Assembly (NCBI GenBank): GCA_036704125.1
Contig: DATNQI010000028.1
Span: 1 to 64,000 of the forward strand
Direction of reading: 5' to 3'
DNA length: 64,000 nucleotides
Source of the DNA: Pantanalinema sp.
GTDB lineage: Bacteria > Cyanobacteriota > Sericytochromatia > S15B-MN24 > UBA4093
Part shown: piece after piece, positions 27,715 to 36,240 of the stretch
How positions within the stretch are numbered: the first letter of the stretch is position 1
Layout of the letters: every line of letters starts with the position of its first letter
Program-made: the position numbers and the translations under genes
The notes under the pieces: model-generated
What the model was told of the DNA's origin: nothing
The model's database searches: none
What the model saw: the letters and a program-made list of their open reading frames with translations, nothing else

Positions 27715-28956
27715 TTGGCCTCTCACTTCGAGGAGTTCGACCTCCATCCCGCCGTGCAGCGGGGCCTTAAGGCGCTCGGTTTCGAGCACCCCACGCCCGT
27801 CCAGCAGCACGCCATCCCGCTTGTCCTGGCCGGGCGTGACGCCCTGGTCCAGGCCAAGACCGGCTCGGGCAAGACCCTTGCCTTCGGCTTGCCGCTGCTC
27901 ACGCTGCTCGCGCCCAAGGGGTATCCTCAGGCCCTGGTAATCGTTCCCACCCGGGAGCTTGCGATCCAGGTCTGCGAGGCGATCGCCTCGATCGGGAGCA
28001 CGGGCAGCATCAAGGCGCTCCCCATCTACGGAGGCGTCAGCCTCAACCGGCAGGAAGACGCCCTTCGCCGGGGGGTGGACCTGGTGGTCGGCACTCCGGG
28101 CCGCCTCAAGGACCTGCTCCAGCGCGGCAGCCTGAACCTCGGCCGGGTGCGCATCCTGGTGCTCGACGAGGCCGATCAGATGCTCGACATGGGCTTCAGG
28201 CGCGACATCGAGCACCTGATGGCGCAGCTGCCCCAGCGACAGCAGACCCTGATCTTCTCGGCGACCATGCCCAAGGAGATCGAGGCGATCGCCCACCGGC
28301 ACCTCAAGCAGCCCGCCGTGGTGAAGCTGGTGCAGCAGGCGGAGGTCTCTCCCATCGAGATCAGCCACTACTACCTGCGGCTCAAGCCCGAGCAGCGCCT
28401 CGACGCCCTCATCGCCATGCTCGAGGACGAGCGCCCGGACCGGGCGATCATCTTCACCCAGATGAAGCACGAGACCAAGCGCCTCGCCCTCAAGCTGGAG
28501 CAGAAGGCGAGCATCAAGGCGGGCTTCCTCAACGGCAACATGTCGCAGAACGCGCGCAACACCATGCTCGATCGCTTCCGTTCCGGCGACATCCGGACGC
28601 TGGTGGCGACCGACGTGGCGGCGCGCGGCCTCGACATCGAAGGGGTCAGCCACGTCTTCCACTACGCGGTGCCGACGACGGCCGAGACCTACATCCACCG
28701 CAGCGGCCGCACCGGCCGCAACGGCAATGAAGGCAAGACCGTCATCATGGTGACCGCCGACGGAGAGGCCACCTTCAAGGCCATCCAGAAGAAGATCGCC
28801 TGCGAGCCCTTCCCCCTCGATCTCTCGCGCCTTCCCGCCCCCGCCCTCGGCGTGCCGGGAGAGGACGAGGATCGCCCCAGGGCCCCGCGCATGGATGCGC
28901 GCGGCGCCAGGAACAGGCAGCCCCAGGCGCCTGGACAGCGCTCGCGCAGACGCTAA
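27715..28956 (+). CDS. DEAD-box ATP-dependent RNA helicase
   Basis: A 413-residue superfamily 2 helicase of the RhlE/DeaD group. It has the Q motif (TPVQQ), Walker A AKTGSGKT (residues 47-54), PTRELA, DEAD near residue 150, SAT, and the C-terminal motifs ARGLDI and HRSGRTGR. A basic Arg-rich tail follows residue 380. It unwinds or remodels RNA, probably in ribosome assembly or mRNA turnover in the cold. The start is TTG at 27715 behind AGGAAAGGA. It is co-transcribed with the zinc-ribbon gene and ends at a 15-bp hairpin. Confidence 0.92.
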   Translation: MASHFEEFDLHPAVQRGLKALGFEHPTPVQQHAIPLVLAGRDALVQAKTGSGKTLAFGLPLLTLLAPKGYPQALVIVPTRELAIQVCEAIASIGSTGSIKALPIYGGVSLNRQEDALRRGVDLVVGTPGRLKDLLQRGSLNLGRVRILVLDEADQMLDMGFRRDIEHLMAQLPQRQQTLIFSATMPKEIEAIAHRHLKQPAVVKLVQQAEVSPIEISHYYLRLKPEQRLDALIAMLEDERPDRAIIFTQMKHETKRLALKLEQKASIKAGFLNGNMSQNARNTMLDRFRSGDIRTLVATDVAARGLDIEGVSHVFHYAVPTTAETYIHRSGRTGRNGNEGKTVIMVTADGEATFKAIQKKIACEPFPLDLSRLPAPALGVPGEDEDRPRAPRMDARGARNRQPQAPGQRSRRR

Positions 28957-28966
28957 GCGAATCACC

Positions 28967-29000
28967 CACGCCGGCCGCGAGACATCTCGCGGCCGGCGTG
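28967..29000 (+). terminator. Hairpin terminator after the helicase gene
   Basis: Arms 28967-28981 and 28986-29000 pair perfectly over 15 bp with the loop ACAT. No T tract follows. Confidence 0.75.
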
Positions 29001-29096
29001 CCGTTCTGGGGACCGCGGTTAGGGCCGCATCCCTGTAGGCCTTTGATCCCGTGCGCGCTTAAGCTGCCGGCACTGACGCGCCGAAAGGAGAGTCGC

Positions 29097-29585
29097 ATGA
29101 GCATCGTCAAGGAGTTCAGGGAGTTCGTCGCGCGGGGCAACGTCCTCGATCTGGCGATCGCGGTGGTGATCGGGATGGCCTTCGGGCGGGTGATCACCTC
29201 CTTCGTCGACGACGTGCTGATGCCCCCCATCGGCATGCTGTTCGGCAAGACGGACTTCTCCAACCTCTTCGTCACCCTGAACGGCACGAGCTACCCGTCG
29301 CTCGAGGCAGCCCGGGCCGCCGGCGCCCCCGCCATCGCCTACGGGGCATTCATCAACACCCTGATCCAGTTCCTCATCGTCGCCGCCTCGATCTTCGCCG
29401 TCATCAGGACCTACAACCGCCTCGCGGGCCGCGGCGCCGCGACCCAGCACTGCCCCTTCTGCGACACCGACATCTCGACCAAGGCGAGCCGCTGCCCCAA
29501 CTGCACCTCGGCCCTCAAGCCGGGCGTCACCACGACATGGCTGCCCGAGGCCCGAGAGGCGCCCGAGAAGGCCCCGCGCGGCTAG
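29097..29585 (+). CDS. mscL: Large-conductance mechanosensitive channel MscL with zinc-ribbon tail
   Basis: A 162-residue protein. The MscL core is clear: N-terminal amphipathic helix, TM1 (NVLDLAIAVVIGMAFGRVI), a periplasmic loop, and TM2 (FINTLIQFLIVAASIFAVI). It releases solutes on hypo-osmotic shock. In place of the usual C-terminal helical bundle alone, residues 117-140 form a zinc ribbon with C119/C122 and C133/C136. Similar tails occur in some bacterial MscL proteins. The ATG at 29097 follows AAGGAG. It is a single gene. Confidence 0.93.
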   Translation: MSIVKEFREFVARGNVLDLAIAVVIGMAFGRVITSFVDDVLMPPIGMLFGKTDFSNLFVTLNGTSYPSLEAARAAGAPAIAYGAFINTLIQFLIVAASIFAVIRTYNRLAGRGAATQHCPFCDTDISTKASRCPNCTSALKPGVTTTWLPEAREAPEKAPRG

Positions 29586-29608
29586 GCGCCCCCTCGCGGC
29601 CCCGGTTG

Positions 29609-29640
29609 CCCTCAAGCGGCAAACAGGGCATGCTTGAGGG
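29609..29640 (+). terminator. Hairpin after mscL
   Basis: CCCTCAAGC (29609-29617) pairs with GCTTGAGGG (29632-29640), 9 bp with a 14-base loop. No T tract follows, so this is a weaker call than the other hairpins. Confidence 0.45.
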
Positions 29641-29672
29641 GGAATCCCCCTCGTACCCCGCAAGGATGGCCG

Positions 29673-31130
29673 ATGACGTCGCTTCGCACCCTGCTCGTTC
29701 CTCTCCTGACGGCGCTCTTGGCGCTCATGCTGCCGGCGAGCGCCTGGGCGAGCGCCCCACAGAGCGCCGCCCCGCTGGATCTGACGCTCACCTGGTTCGG
29801 CATCGCGAGCGTCGTCGTCTTCGCGGTGGCCTACGCCCTGGTCATGGGCGAGGAGGCCCTGCACCTTCGCAAGTCCAAGCCGGTCATGATCGCAGCCGGG
29901 CTCATCTGGGCGCTCATCGGCCTGGCCTACGCGCGCGTGGGCGACACCCACACCGCCGAGGCCGCCATCCGGCACAACCTGCTCGAGTTCGGCGAGCTCT
30001 TCCTCTTCCTGCTCGCCGCGATGACCTTCATCAACACCCTGGACGATCGCAGGGTGTTCGACGCGCTGCGCGCGTGGCTGGTGGGGCGCGGCTTCTCGCT
30101 GCGGGGCCTGTTCTGGGTGACGGGGGCTCTGGCCTTCTGCATCTCGCCCGTCGCAGACAACCTGACGACCGCGCTCTTGATGGGGGCGGTCGCGCTGGCG
30201 GTGGGGGCCGGAAAGCCCAAGTTCGTCGCGGTCGCCTGCATCAACGTGGTGGTGGCGGCCAACGCCGGGGGGGCGTTCAGCCCCTTCGGGGACATCACCA
30301 CCCTGATGGTCTGGCAGAAGGGCCTCGTCACCTTCGGCGAGTTCTTCGACCTGTTCGTGCCGGCGCTGGTCAACTGGCTGGTGCCCGCGACCCTGATGGC
30401 CTTCTCCATCGAGCAGGGCAAGCCCGAGCCGATCGCCGAGACCATCACCATGCGCCCCGGCGCCATGCCGGTGCTCGCCCTCTTCGTCGGGACCATCGCG
30501 CTCGCGGTGAGCTACCACAACTTCCTTCACCTGCCCCCGGTGCTCGGGATGATGACCGGCCTCGGCATCCTGAAGCTCTACGGCTACTTCTTGAGCCGCG
30601 CGCCCGAAAGGCAGGTGGCCATCGTCAACGAGCCGGACGACGTGTTCGCCGAGCCGCTCGCCATTCCCCACGCCCACGTCCACAAGGACCGCTTCGACGT
30701 GTTCAAGCAGCTCGAGCGCGCCGAGTGGGACACCCTGATGTTCTTCTACGGGGTCATCGTCTGCGTGGGCGGGCTCGGCACCCTGGGTTACCTGGGGCTG
30801 GCCTCCGGCTGGATGTACGGCGAGCTGGGCCCGACGACGGCCAACGTGCTCGTCGGGCTCATGTCGGCGGTGGTGGACAACATCCCGGTCATGTTCGCGG
30901 TGCTCTCCATGAACCCCGACATGTCCCACGGCCAGTGGCTGCTCGTGACGCTCACCGCGGGCGTCGGCGGGTCGCTGCTCTCGATCGGATCGGCGGCGGG
31001 GGTGGCCCTGATGGGCCAGGCCCGAGGGGTCTACACCTTCATGTCCCACCTGCGCTGGAGCTGGGCGATCGCCCTGGGCTACGCCGCGAGCATCGGCGCG
31101 CACCTGCTCATCAACCGTTCGCTGTTCTGA
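29673..31130 (+). CDS. nhaD: NhaD-type sodium/proton antiporter
   Basis: A 485-residue membrane protein with an N-terminal signal-like helix and about twelve further membrane segments. The conserved NhaD/IT-superfamily blocks are SPVADNLTTALLMGA, NAGGAFSPFGDITTLMVW and SAVVDNIPVMFAV. It exchanges sodium for protons across the inner membrane. The ATG at 29673 has AAGGA six bases upstream and puts the hydrophobic leader at the N-terminus. A charged cytoplasmic loop is present near residues 315-345. Its 3' end overlaps the convergent alkyltransferase gene by 20 bp. Confidence 0.9.
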   Translation: MTSLRTLLVPLLTALLALMLPASAWASAPQSAAPLDLTLTWFGIASVVVFAVAYALVMGEEALHLRKSKPVMIAAGLIWALIGLAYARVGDTHTAEAAIRHNLLEFGELFLFLLAAMTFINTLDDRRVFDALRAWLVGRGFSLRGLFWVTGALAFCISPVADNLTTALLMGAVALAVGAGKPKFVAVACINVVVAANAGGAFSPFGDITTLMVWQKGLVTFGEFFDLFVPALVNWLVPATLMAFSIEQGKPEPIAETITMRPGAMPVLALFVGTIALAVSYHNFLHLPPVLGMMTGLGILKLYGYFLSRAPERQVAIVNEPDDVFAEPLAIPHAHVHKDRFDVFKQLERAEWDTLMFFYGVIVCVGGLGTLGYLGLASGWMYGELGPTTANVLVGLMSAVVDNIPVMFAVLSMNPDMSHGQWLLVTLTAGVGGSLLSIGSAAGVALMGQARGVYTFMSHLRWSWAIALGYAASIGAHLLINRSLF

Positions 31131-31641
31131 TTTTCGCCTCTCGCGCGAGAAGCTCGCGCTTGCGCTCGACGCCCCAGCGATACCCCGATAGCCCGCCGTC
31201 GCTCCTCACGACGCGATGGCAGGGAATCGCCAGGGCCAGGGCATTCGCGGCGCACGCCCGGGCGACCGCCCGGAAAGCGCGCGGCGAGCCGATGCGGCTG
31301 GCGATGTCGGTGTAGCTCGCCGTCGAGCCGACGGGAATTTCTCGCAAGGCCTGCCAGACCCGCTCCTGGAAGGCGGTGCCGCGGATGTCGAGCGCCAGAT
31401 CGAGCCCCAGGGCCGGTTCCTCGATGAAGCCCGCCACCTTCGCGACGAGCGGCTCGAGGTCGGCATCGCCGCCGATGAGATCGGCCCCGGGGAAACGACC
31501 TTGCAGGTCGCGCAGCAGGGCGTCCGGGTCGTCGCCCATCAGGATGGCGCAGACGCCCCGCTCGCTGATGGCGACGAGAAGCGCGCCGAGCGAGCGCTCG
31601 CCGAAGGCGAAGCGGATCTCGGCATTTCCCTGAACCTTCAT
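31111..31641 (-). CDS. Methylated-DNA-protein cysteine methyltransferase (Ada C-terminal type)
   Basis: A 176-residue single-domain O6-alkylguanine-DNA alkyltransferase. The methyl acceptor is Cys141 in IPCHRVV, followed by the GLSGYRWG loop. The N-terminal region (SLGALLVAISERGVCAILMGDD) matches the C-terminal half of Ada rather than Ogt. The Ada N-terminal regulatory domain is absent, so this is repair only. ATG 31641 is preferred (GGAG five bases upstream) over an in-frame GTG at 31656. A TTCACGtCGTGAA palindrome lies at 31660-31672 upstream. It could be transcribed with the aconitase gene, 68 bp upstream. Confidence 0.9.
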   Translation of the reverse strand: MKVQGNAEIRFAFGERSLGALLVAISERGVCAILMGDDPDALLRDLQGRFPGADLIGGDADLEPLVAKVAGFIEEPALGLDLALDIRGTAFQERVWQALREIPVGSTASYTDIASRIGSPRAFRAVARACAANALALAIPCHRVVRSDGGLSGYRWGVERKRELLAREAKIRTANG

Positions 31642-31709
31642 GTGCGCTCCATCCACCCTTTCACGTCGTGAACACTATCTACCCCGAACGGCAGGGGCCC
31701 GATACCTCT

Positions 31710-34007
31710 TCAGCACGAGCTGCCCGGCTGACCCATCTTGTTCTCGATCTTCGTGAGGAGGTTCAGGGCGGATCCCGCATAGAACCAGCCGATCTGCTCC
31801 ATGGTCAGGGTGTGGTTGAGGGTGACGATGTCCGCGCTGCCGTCCGCGTGCTTCACGAGCATGTTGACGGTCCGCACGGGGTCCAGCTCCCGCAGGTACT
31901 CCATGGAGACGCGGTCGCCCTGCTTGATCTTGTCGTAGTCGGCGGGGTTGACGAAGGTCAGGGGCAAGATCCCCTGCTTCTTGAGGTTGGACTCGTGGAT
32001 GCGCGCGAAGCTGCGCGCGACGACCGCCGCGCACCCCAGGTAGCGCGGGCTCATGGCCGCGTGCTCGCGGCTCGACCCCTCGCCGTAGTTCTCGTCGCCG
32101 ACGATCACCCAGCGCTTGCCGCGCGCCTTGTAGTCGCGCGCGACCGCGGGCACGTCCAAGCCCCCTTGATCGGTGTAGACGTTGTTGGTCTTGCCCCGCT
32201 CGTCGGTCCAGGCGTTGATGGCCCCGGTCAGCATGTTGTCCGAGATCCTGTCCAGGTGACCGCGGAAGCGCAGCCAGGCCCCCGCCGGGGAGATGTGGTC
32301 GGTGGTCGTCTTTCCCTTGGTCTTGATCAGGACGGGCATCTCGTTGAACTCGGTATCGGCCATGGGCTCGAACGGATCCAGGACGTGCAGGCGCTCGCTG
32401 CTCTCGGGGATGAGGATGGCCACCTGGCTGCCGTCCGCGGGGGGCTCCACGTAGCCCACGCGCCGCCCCAAGAAGCCCTTCTCGGGCACCTCGGGCGCCT
32501 TCTTGGGCGGCGAGAGCCGCCAGACCCGGCCGTCGTGGGTCGTGAGGGAGTCCGTCAGGGGGTTGAAGCACAGGGTCCCGGCCAGGCCGTAGGCCATGGT
32601 GATCTCGGGACTCGCGATGAAGGCGAAGGTCTCGGGGTTGGCGTCGTTGCGGCCCGGGAAGTTGCGGTTGAAGGAGGTGATGATGGTGTTCTGCTCGCCC
32701 TTCTGCACCTCGTCGCGGCGCCACTGGCCGATGCAGGGGCCGCAGGCGTTGGCGAGCACCGTCGCCCCCACCGCCTCGAGGCTGTCGAGCAGGCCGTCGC
32801 GCTGGATGGTCTGGTGGATCAGCTCGGATCCGGGGCTGACCATGAAGGGGACCTTCATCTTGGCCCCCGCCGCACGCGCTTGCTCGGCGATATCGGCGGC
32901 GCGCGAGATGTCCTCGTAGCTCGAGTTGGTGCAGCTGCCGACGAGGGCCACCGAGATCCGGCTGGGGTACTGGTGGCTCTCGACGTCCTTGGCGAGCTGC
33001 GAGACCGGCCGCGCCAGATCGGGGGTGTGGGGGCCCACGACGTGGGGCTCCAGGGTGCTGAGGTCGATCGTGACGACCTGATCGAAGAACTGGTCGGGGA
33101 ACTCCTCGACCTCGGGATCGGCCGATAGCAGGTGGGCATGGCGGTTGGCGAGCGCGGCGAGCGCCGCGCGCTCGGTGGCCTCGAGGTACAGGGCGCTGTG
33201 CGGGTCGTAGGGGAAGATCGAGCTGGTCGCGCCGACCTCGGCCCCCATGTTGCAGATGGTCGCCTTGCCGGTGGCGCTGAGGGTCCGCGCGCCGGGCCCG
33301 AAGTACTCGATGATCCGGTTGGTGCCGCCCTTGACCGTGAGGATGCCCGCCACCTTGAGGATGACGTCCTTGGGGGCGGTCCAGCCCGAGAGCTCACCCA
33401 TCAGCTTGACGCCCACGAGCTTGGGCTGCAGGACCTCCCACGGGAAGCCCGCCATGACATCGACCGTGTCCGCCCCGCCGACGCCGATCGCCACCATCGA
33501 GAGGCCCCCCATGTTGGGGGTGTGCGAGTCGGACCCGATGATGAGACCGCCCGGAAAGGCGTAGTTCTCGAGCACCACCTGATGGATGATGCCCGAGCCC
33601 GGTCCCCAGAAGCCGATGCCGAACCTGGCGCAGGCGCTCTTCAGGAAGTCGTAGACCTCCTTGTTGCTCATCTCGGCGCGCCGGGTGTCGGCGAGCGCGC
33701 CCTCGTAGGCCTGGATCAGGTGATCGCAGTGGACCGTGGTGGGCACCTTGACCCTGGGCAGCTTGGCTTGCATGAACTGGAGGATGGCCATCTGGGCCGT
33801 GGCGTCCTGCATGATGACGCGATCGGGCCGCAGGCTGAGGTAGGCCGCGCCCGGCATCAGGACCTGGTCCGCGGGCCTGTCCAGGTGGCCGAACACGACC
33901 TTCTCGGAGAGGGTGAGGGGACGAGCGAGGCGCTTGCGAACCAGGGCGAGGCGCTCCTCCATCCGCTCGTAGAGGGATTGGACCATCTCGGGGGTGGTGT
34001 CGATCAT
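31710..34007 (-). CDS. Aconitate hydratase
   Basis: A 765-residue aconitase of the mitochondrial/AcnA-like architecture (three N-terminal domains, linker, swivelling domain 4). The [4Fe-4S] ligands are in GSCTNSSYED and ANACGPCIGQW; other blocks are GSDSHTPNMGG, GDENYGEGSSREHAA and SFARIHESNLKKQG. It isomerises citrate and isocitrate in the TCA cycle, and is long for bacterial AcnB-independent forms but normal for the ACO2 group. The ATG at 34007 is chosen because it follows GAGGTG and begins where family members do; upstream codons lack similarity. Confidence 0.94.
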   Translation of the reverse strand: MIDTTPEMVQSLYERMEERLALVRKRLARPLTLSEKVVFGHLDRPADQVLMPGAAYLSLRPDRVIMQDATAQMAILQFMQAKLPRVKVPTTVHCDHLIQAYEGALADTRRAEMSNKEVYDFLKSACARFGIGFWGPGSGIIHQVVLENYAFPGGLIIGSDSHTPNMGGLSMVAIGVGGADTVDVMAGFPWEVLQPKLVGVKLMGELSGWTAPKDVILKVAGILTVKGGTNRIIEYFGPGARTLSATGKATICNMGAEVGATSSIFPYDPHSALYLEATERAALAALANRHAHLLSADPEVEEFPDQFFDQVVTIDLSTLEPHVVGPHTPDLARPVSQLAKDVESHQYPSRISVALVGSCTNSSYEDISRAADIAEQARAAGAKMKVPFMVSPGSELIHQTIQRDGLLDSLEAVGATVLANACGPCIGQWRRDEVQKGEQNTIITSFNRNFPGRNDANPETFAFIASPEITMAYGLAGTLCFNPLTDSLTTHDGRVWRLSPPKKAPEVPEKGFLGRRVGYVEPPADGSQVAILIPESSERLHVLDPFEPMADTEFNEMPVLIKTKGKTTTDHISPAGAWLRFRGHLDRISDNMLTGAINAWTDERGKTNNVYTDQGGLDVPAVARDYKARGKRWVIVGDENYGEGSSREHAAMSPRYLGCAAVVARSFARIHESNLKKQGILPLTFVNPADYDKIKQGDRVSMEYLRELDPVRTVNMLVKHADGSADIVTLNHTLTMEQIGWFYAGSALNLLTKIENKMGQPGSSC

Positions 34008-34178
34008 GGGAAACACCTCTCTCCAAGGCCTGTTCAAGAGCCTGACCCGCCCTTTCTCCCATCCTAGAGCAAAAGCCACCCGCCTACAGCAACGAGGCGC
34101 ATGTCCCGGTCCCATCGGAGCGAACAGGTCCTCCAAGCGCCGAGGCCGGCGCGCCCTCTGGGTATTCCACGGATGTCG

Positions 34179-34211
34179 CTTACATCTCGGCGCATGGTAA
34201 CCTAATGTAAG
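34179..34211. promoter_or_regulatory. Inverted repeat upstream of nosZ
   Basis: CTTACAT (34179-34185) and ATGTAAG (34205-34211) are perfect 7-bp inverted repeats separated by 19 bp, in the 304-bp gap between the divergent aconitase and nosZ genes. A protein-binding role is inference; the rest of the gap holds no supported ORF. Confidence 0.35.
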
Positions 34212-34222
34212 GACTCCATGCC

Positions 34223-34236
34223 TTGAATCGAATCAA
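34223..34236. promoter_or_regulatory. FNR/DNR-type box upstream of nosZ
   Basis: TTGAATCGAATCAA matches the FNR/DNR consensus TTGAT-N4-ATCAA at nine of ten positions, inside a longer palindrome CCTTGA-N6-TCAAGG. It is 75 bases before nosZ. Oxygen- or NO-responsive control of nos genes by this regulator family is well known. Confidence 0.65.
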
Positions 34237-34311
34237 GGCCCCAGCATTCATGCCCAAGGTGGAGGCTCGCGACCGCGCCCTCCATCGCAAACAGCAGGGA
34301 GAGATGTATCT

Positions 34312-36177
34312 ATGAGGAAACAAGCGAGGTTCCTGGCCGCCCTCTCGGCAGCCACCAGCTTGATCGTTCTTGCGGGCTGCGGCCCGTCCGGTGGCGGCGA
34401 CAAGGGCGCCACCAAGGGCGGGGCCGCGGGCGGGGACGATCGAATCGCCCACGATGCGGCTCAGCGCACCTTCGTGCCGCCCGGCCAGCTCGACGATTAC
34501 TACCTGTTCTACTCGGGCGGTCACTCCGGCCAGGTCTACCTGGCGGGCATCCCCTCCATGCGCCACATCGCGACCATCCCGGTCTTCACGCCGTACCCCG
34601 GCACCGGCTACGGGTACGACGAAGAGTCCAAGAAGATGCTCGGCGGCTACACCTGGGGCGACGTGCACCACCCCTCGCTCTCGAAGACCAACGGCGACTA
34701 CGACGGCCGCTGGCTGTTCGTCAACGACAACGCCAACAACCGCGCGGCCCGCATCGACCTGCGCGACATGAAAACCCACCAGATCATCAAGATCCCGAAC
34801 GTCTCGGGCAACCACGGCTCGGCCTTCGTCACCAACAACACCGAGTACATCCTGTCGGCCTCGCGCTTCTCGGCGCCTCTGGCCGGCGGCTTCGCCCCGG
34901 TCAGCCAGTACAAGACCGCCTACCATGGCATCGTCGCGGGCGTGAAGATCGACCCCAAGACCGGCAACATGTCCAACGGCTTCCAGATCAAGATGCCGCC
35001 CCTGGACTTCGACCTGGGCAGCACCGGCAAGGGCCCCTCCGAGGGCTGGGCCTTCTGGACGAGCTACAACTCCGAGCGCGCCACCGGCCGCCTCGAGGTC
35101 ACCGCGAGCAAGAACCCCAAGGACTACGTCGTGGCCTGCAACTGGAAGGCGGCCGAGGCCGCGGTCAAGGCGGGCAAGGCCGACATGGTCGGCGGCGTCC
35201 CGGTCATCGACCCCGCCAAGGTGCCGGGCATCGTCTACCTCCTGCCCACCCCGTCGAGCCCGCACGGCGTCGACGTGACCCCCGACGGCAAGTACATGGC
35301 CGCCTCGGGCAAGCTCGCCCCGGTCGTGACCATCTTCGACTTCGCCAAGCTCCAGGCGGCGATCGACAAGAAGGACTTCACCGGCGACGAGGACGGCGTG
35401 CCGGTCGTGAAGTTCGAGTCGGTGAAGACCGCCGAGGTGCCCGTGGGCATGGGCCCGCTGCACACCGAGTACGACGACCAGGGCAACGCCTACACCTCGC
35501 TCTTCCTCGAGAGCGCGGTCGCCAAGTGGAAGGTCGGCACCTGGGAGGTCCTCGACAAGATCCCCGTCGCCTACAACGTCGGCCACATCGCCGCCGCAGG
35601 CGGCAACACCAGCCATCCGTACGGCAAGTACCTGGTCTCCCTGAACAAGCTCTCGAAGGGCCGTCACATCACCACCGGTCCCTCGCAGCCCGAGAGCTCG
35701 CAGCTCATCGACATCACCGGCAACAAGATGACGATGCTCTACGAGACCTTCACCGAGCCCGAGCCCCACTACGCCCAGATCATCAAGACGGATGCGATCA
35801 AGCCCATCGAGGTCTACCCGAAGGACGAGAACAAGAATCCCAACGCGATCTGGAACCCCAACGACGCGACGATCACCCGCAACGGCAAGGACGTGACCAT
35901 CAAGATGTTCACCATCCGCACCTTCTTCGCGCCGACCGAGATCGCGGTCAACAAGGGCGACCGGGTGACCATCCACGTCACCAACGCGGAGCAGACCCGC
36001 GACGAGATCCACGGCCTGGGCATCAGCGAGTACAACCTGAACGTGGTGATCGACCCGGGCGAGACCAAGACCGTGTCGTTCGTTGCGGACAAGCCGGGGG
36101 TCTTCCCCTTCTACTGCACGAACTTCTGTTCGGCGCTTCACCAGGAAATGCAGGGCTACTTGACTGTCAAGCCCTAG
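34312..36177 (+). CDS. nosZ: Nitrous-oxide reductase, clade II, predicted lipoprotein
   Basis: A 621-residue reductase of N2O to N2. The N-terminal seven-bladed propeller carries the CuZ motif DVHHP (H119, H120). The C-terminal cupredoxin domain has the CuA site C602-x3-C606-x3-H610-x2-M613 with His567. The signal peptide is Sec-type with no twin arginine and ends in LAGC, so Cys23 would be lipidated and the enzyme anchored at the membrane surface. This marks a clade II (atypical) NosZ. A Gly/Lys-rich spacer of about 20 residues follows the lipid anchor. It leads the nos operon, behind an FNR-type box. Confidence 0.97.
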   Translation: MRKQARFLAALSAATSLIVLAGCGPSGGGDKGATKGGAAGGDDRIAHDAAQRTFVPPGQLDDYYLFYSGGHSGQVYLAGIPSMRHIATIPVFTPYPGTGYGYDEESKKMLGGYTWGDVHHPSLSKTNGDYDGRWLFVNDNANNRAARIDLRDMKTHQIIKIPNVSGNHGSAFVTNNTEYILSASRFSAPLAGGFAPVSQYKTAYHGIVAGVKIDPKTGNMSNGFQIKMPPLDFDLGSTGKGPSEGWAFWTSYNSERATGRLEVTASKNPKDYVVACNWKAAEAAVKAGKADMVGGVPVIDPAKVPGIVYLLPTPSSPHGVDVTPDGKYMAASGKLAPVVTIFDFAKLQAAIDKKDFTGDEDGVPVVKFESVKTAEVPVGMGPLHTEYDDQGNAYTSLFLESAVAKWKVGTWEVLDKIPVAYNVGHIAAAGGNTSHPYGKYLVSLNKLSKGRHITTGPSQPESSQLIDITGNKMTMLYETFTEPEPHYAQIIKTDAIKPIEVYPKDENKNPNAIWNPNDATITRNGKDVTIKMFTIRTFFAPTEIAVNKGDRVTIHVTNAEQTRDEIHGLGISEYNLNVVIDPGETKTVSFVADKPGVFPFYCTNFCSALHQEMQGYLTVKP

Positions 36178-36240
36178 CAGGCAACCATCGAGGGGCCCGG
36201 GCAGCCGGGCCCCTCACCACAGGGCTCAAAGGAGCAAGCC

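Noticed and set aside
31668-33128. Long plus-strand frame over the aconitase gene
   Set aside because: Low-complexity Gly/Asp/Val/His translation and no start signal; aconitase motifs are on the minus strand.
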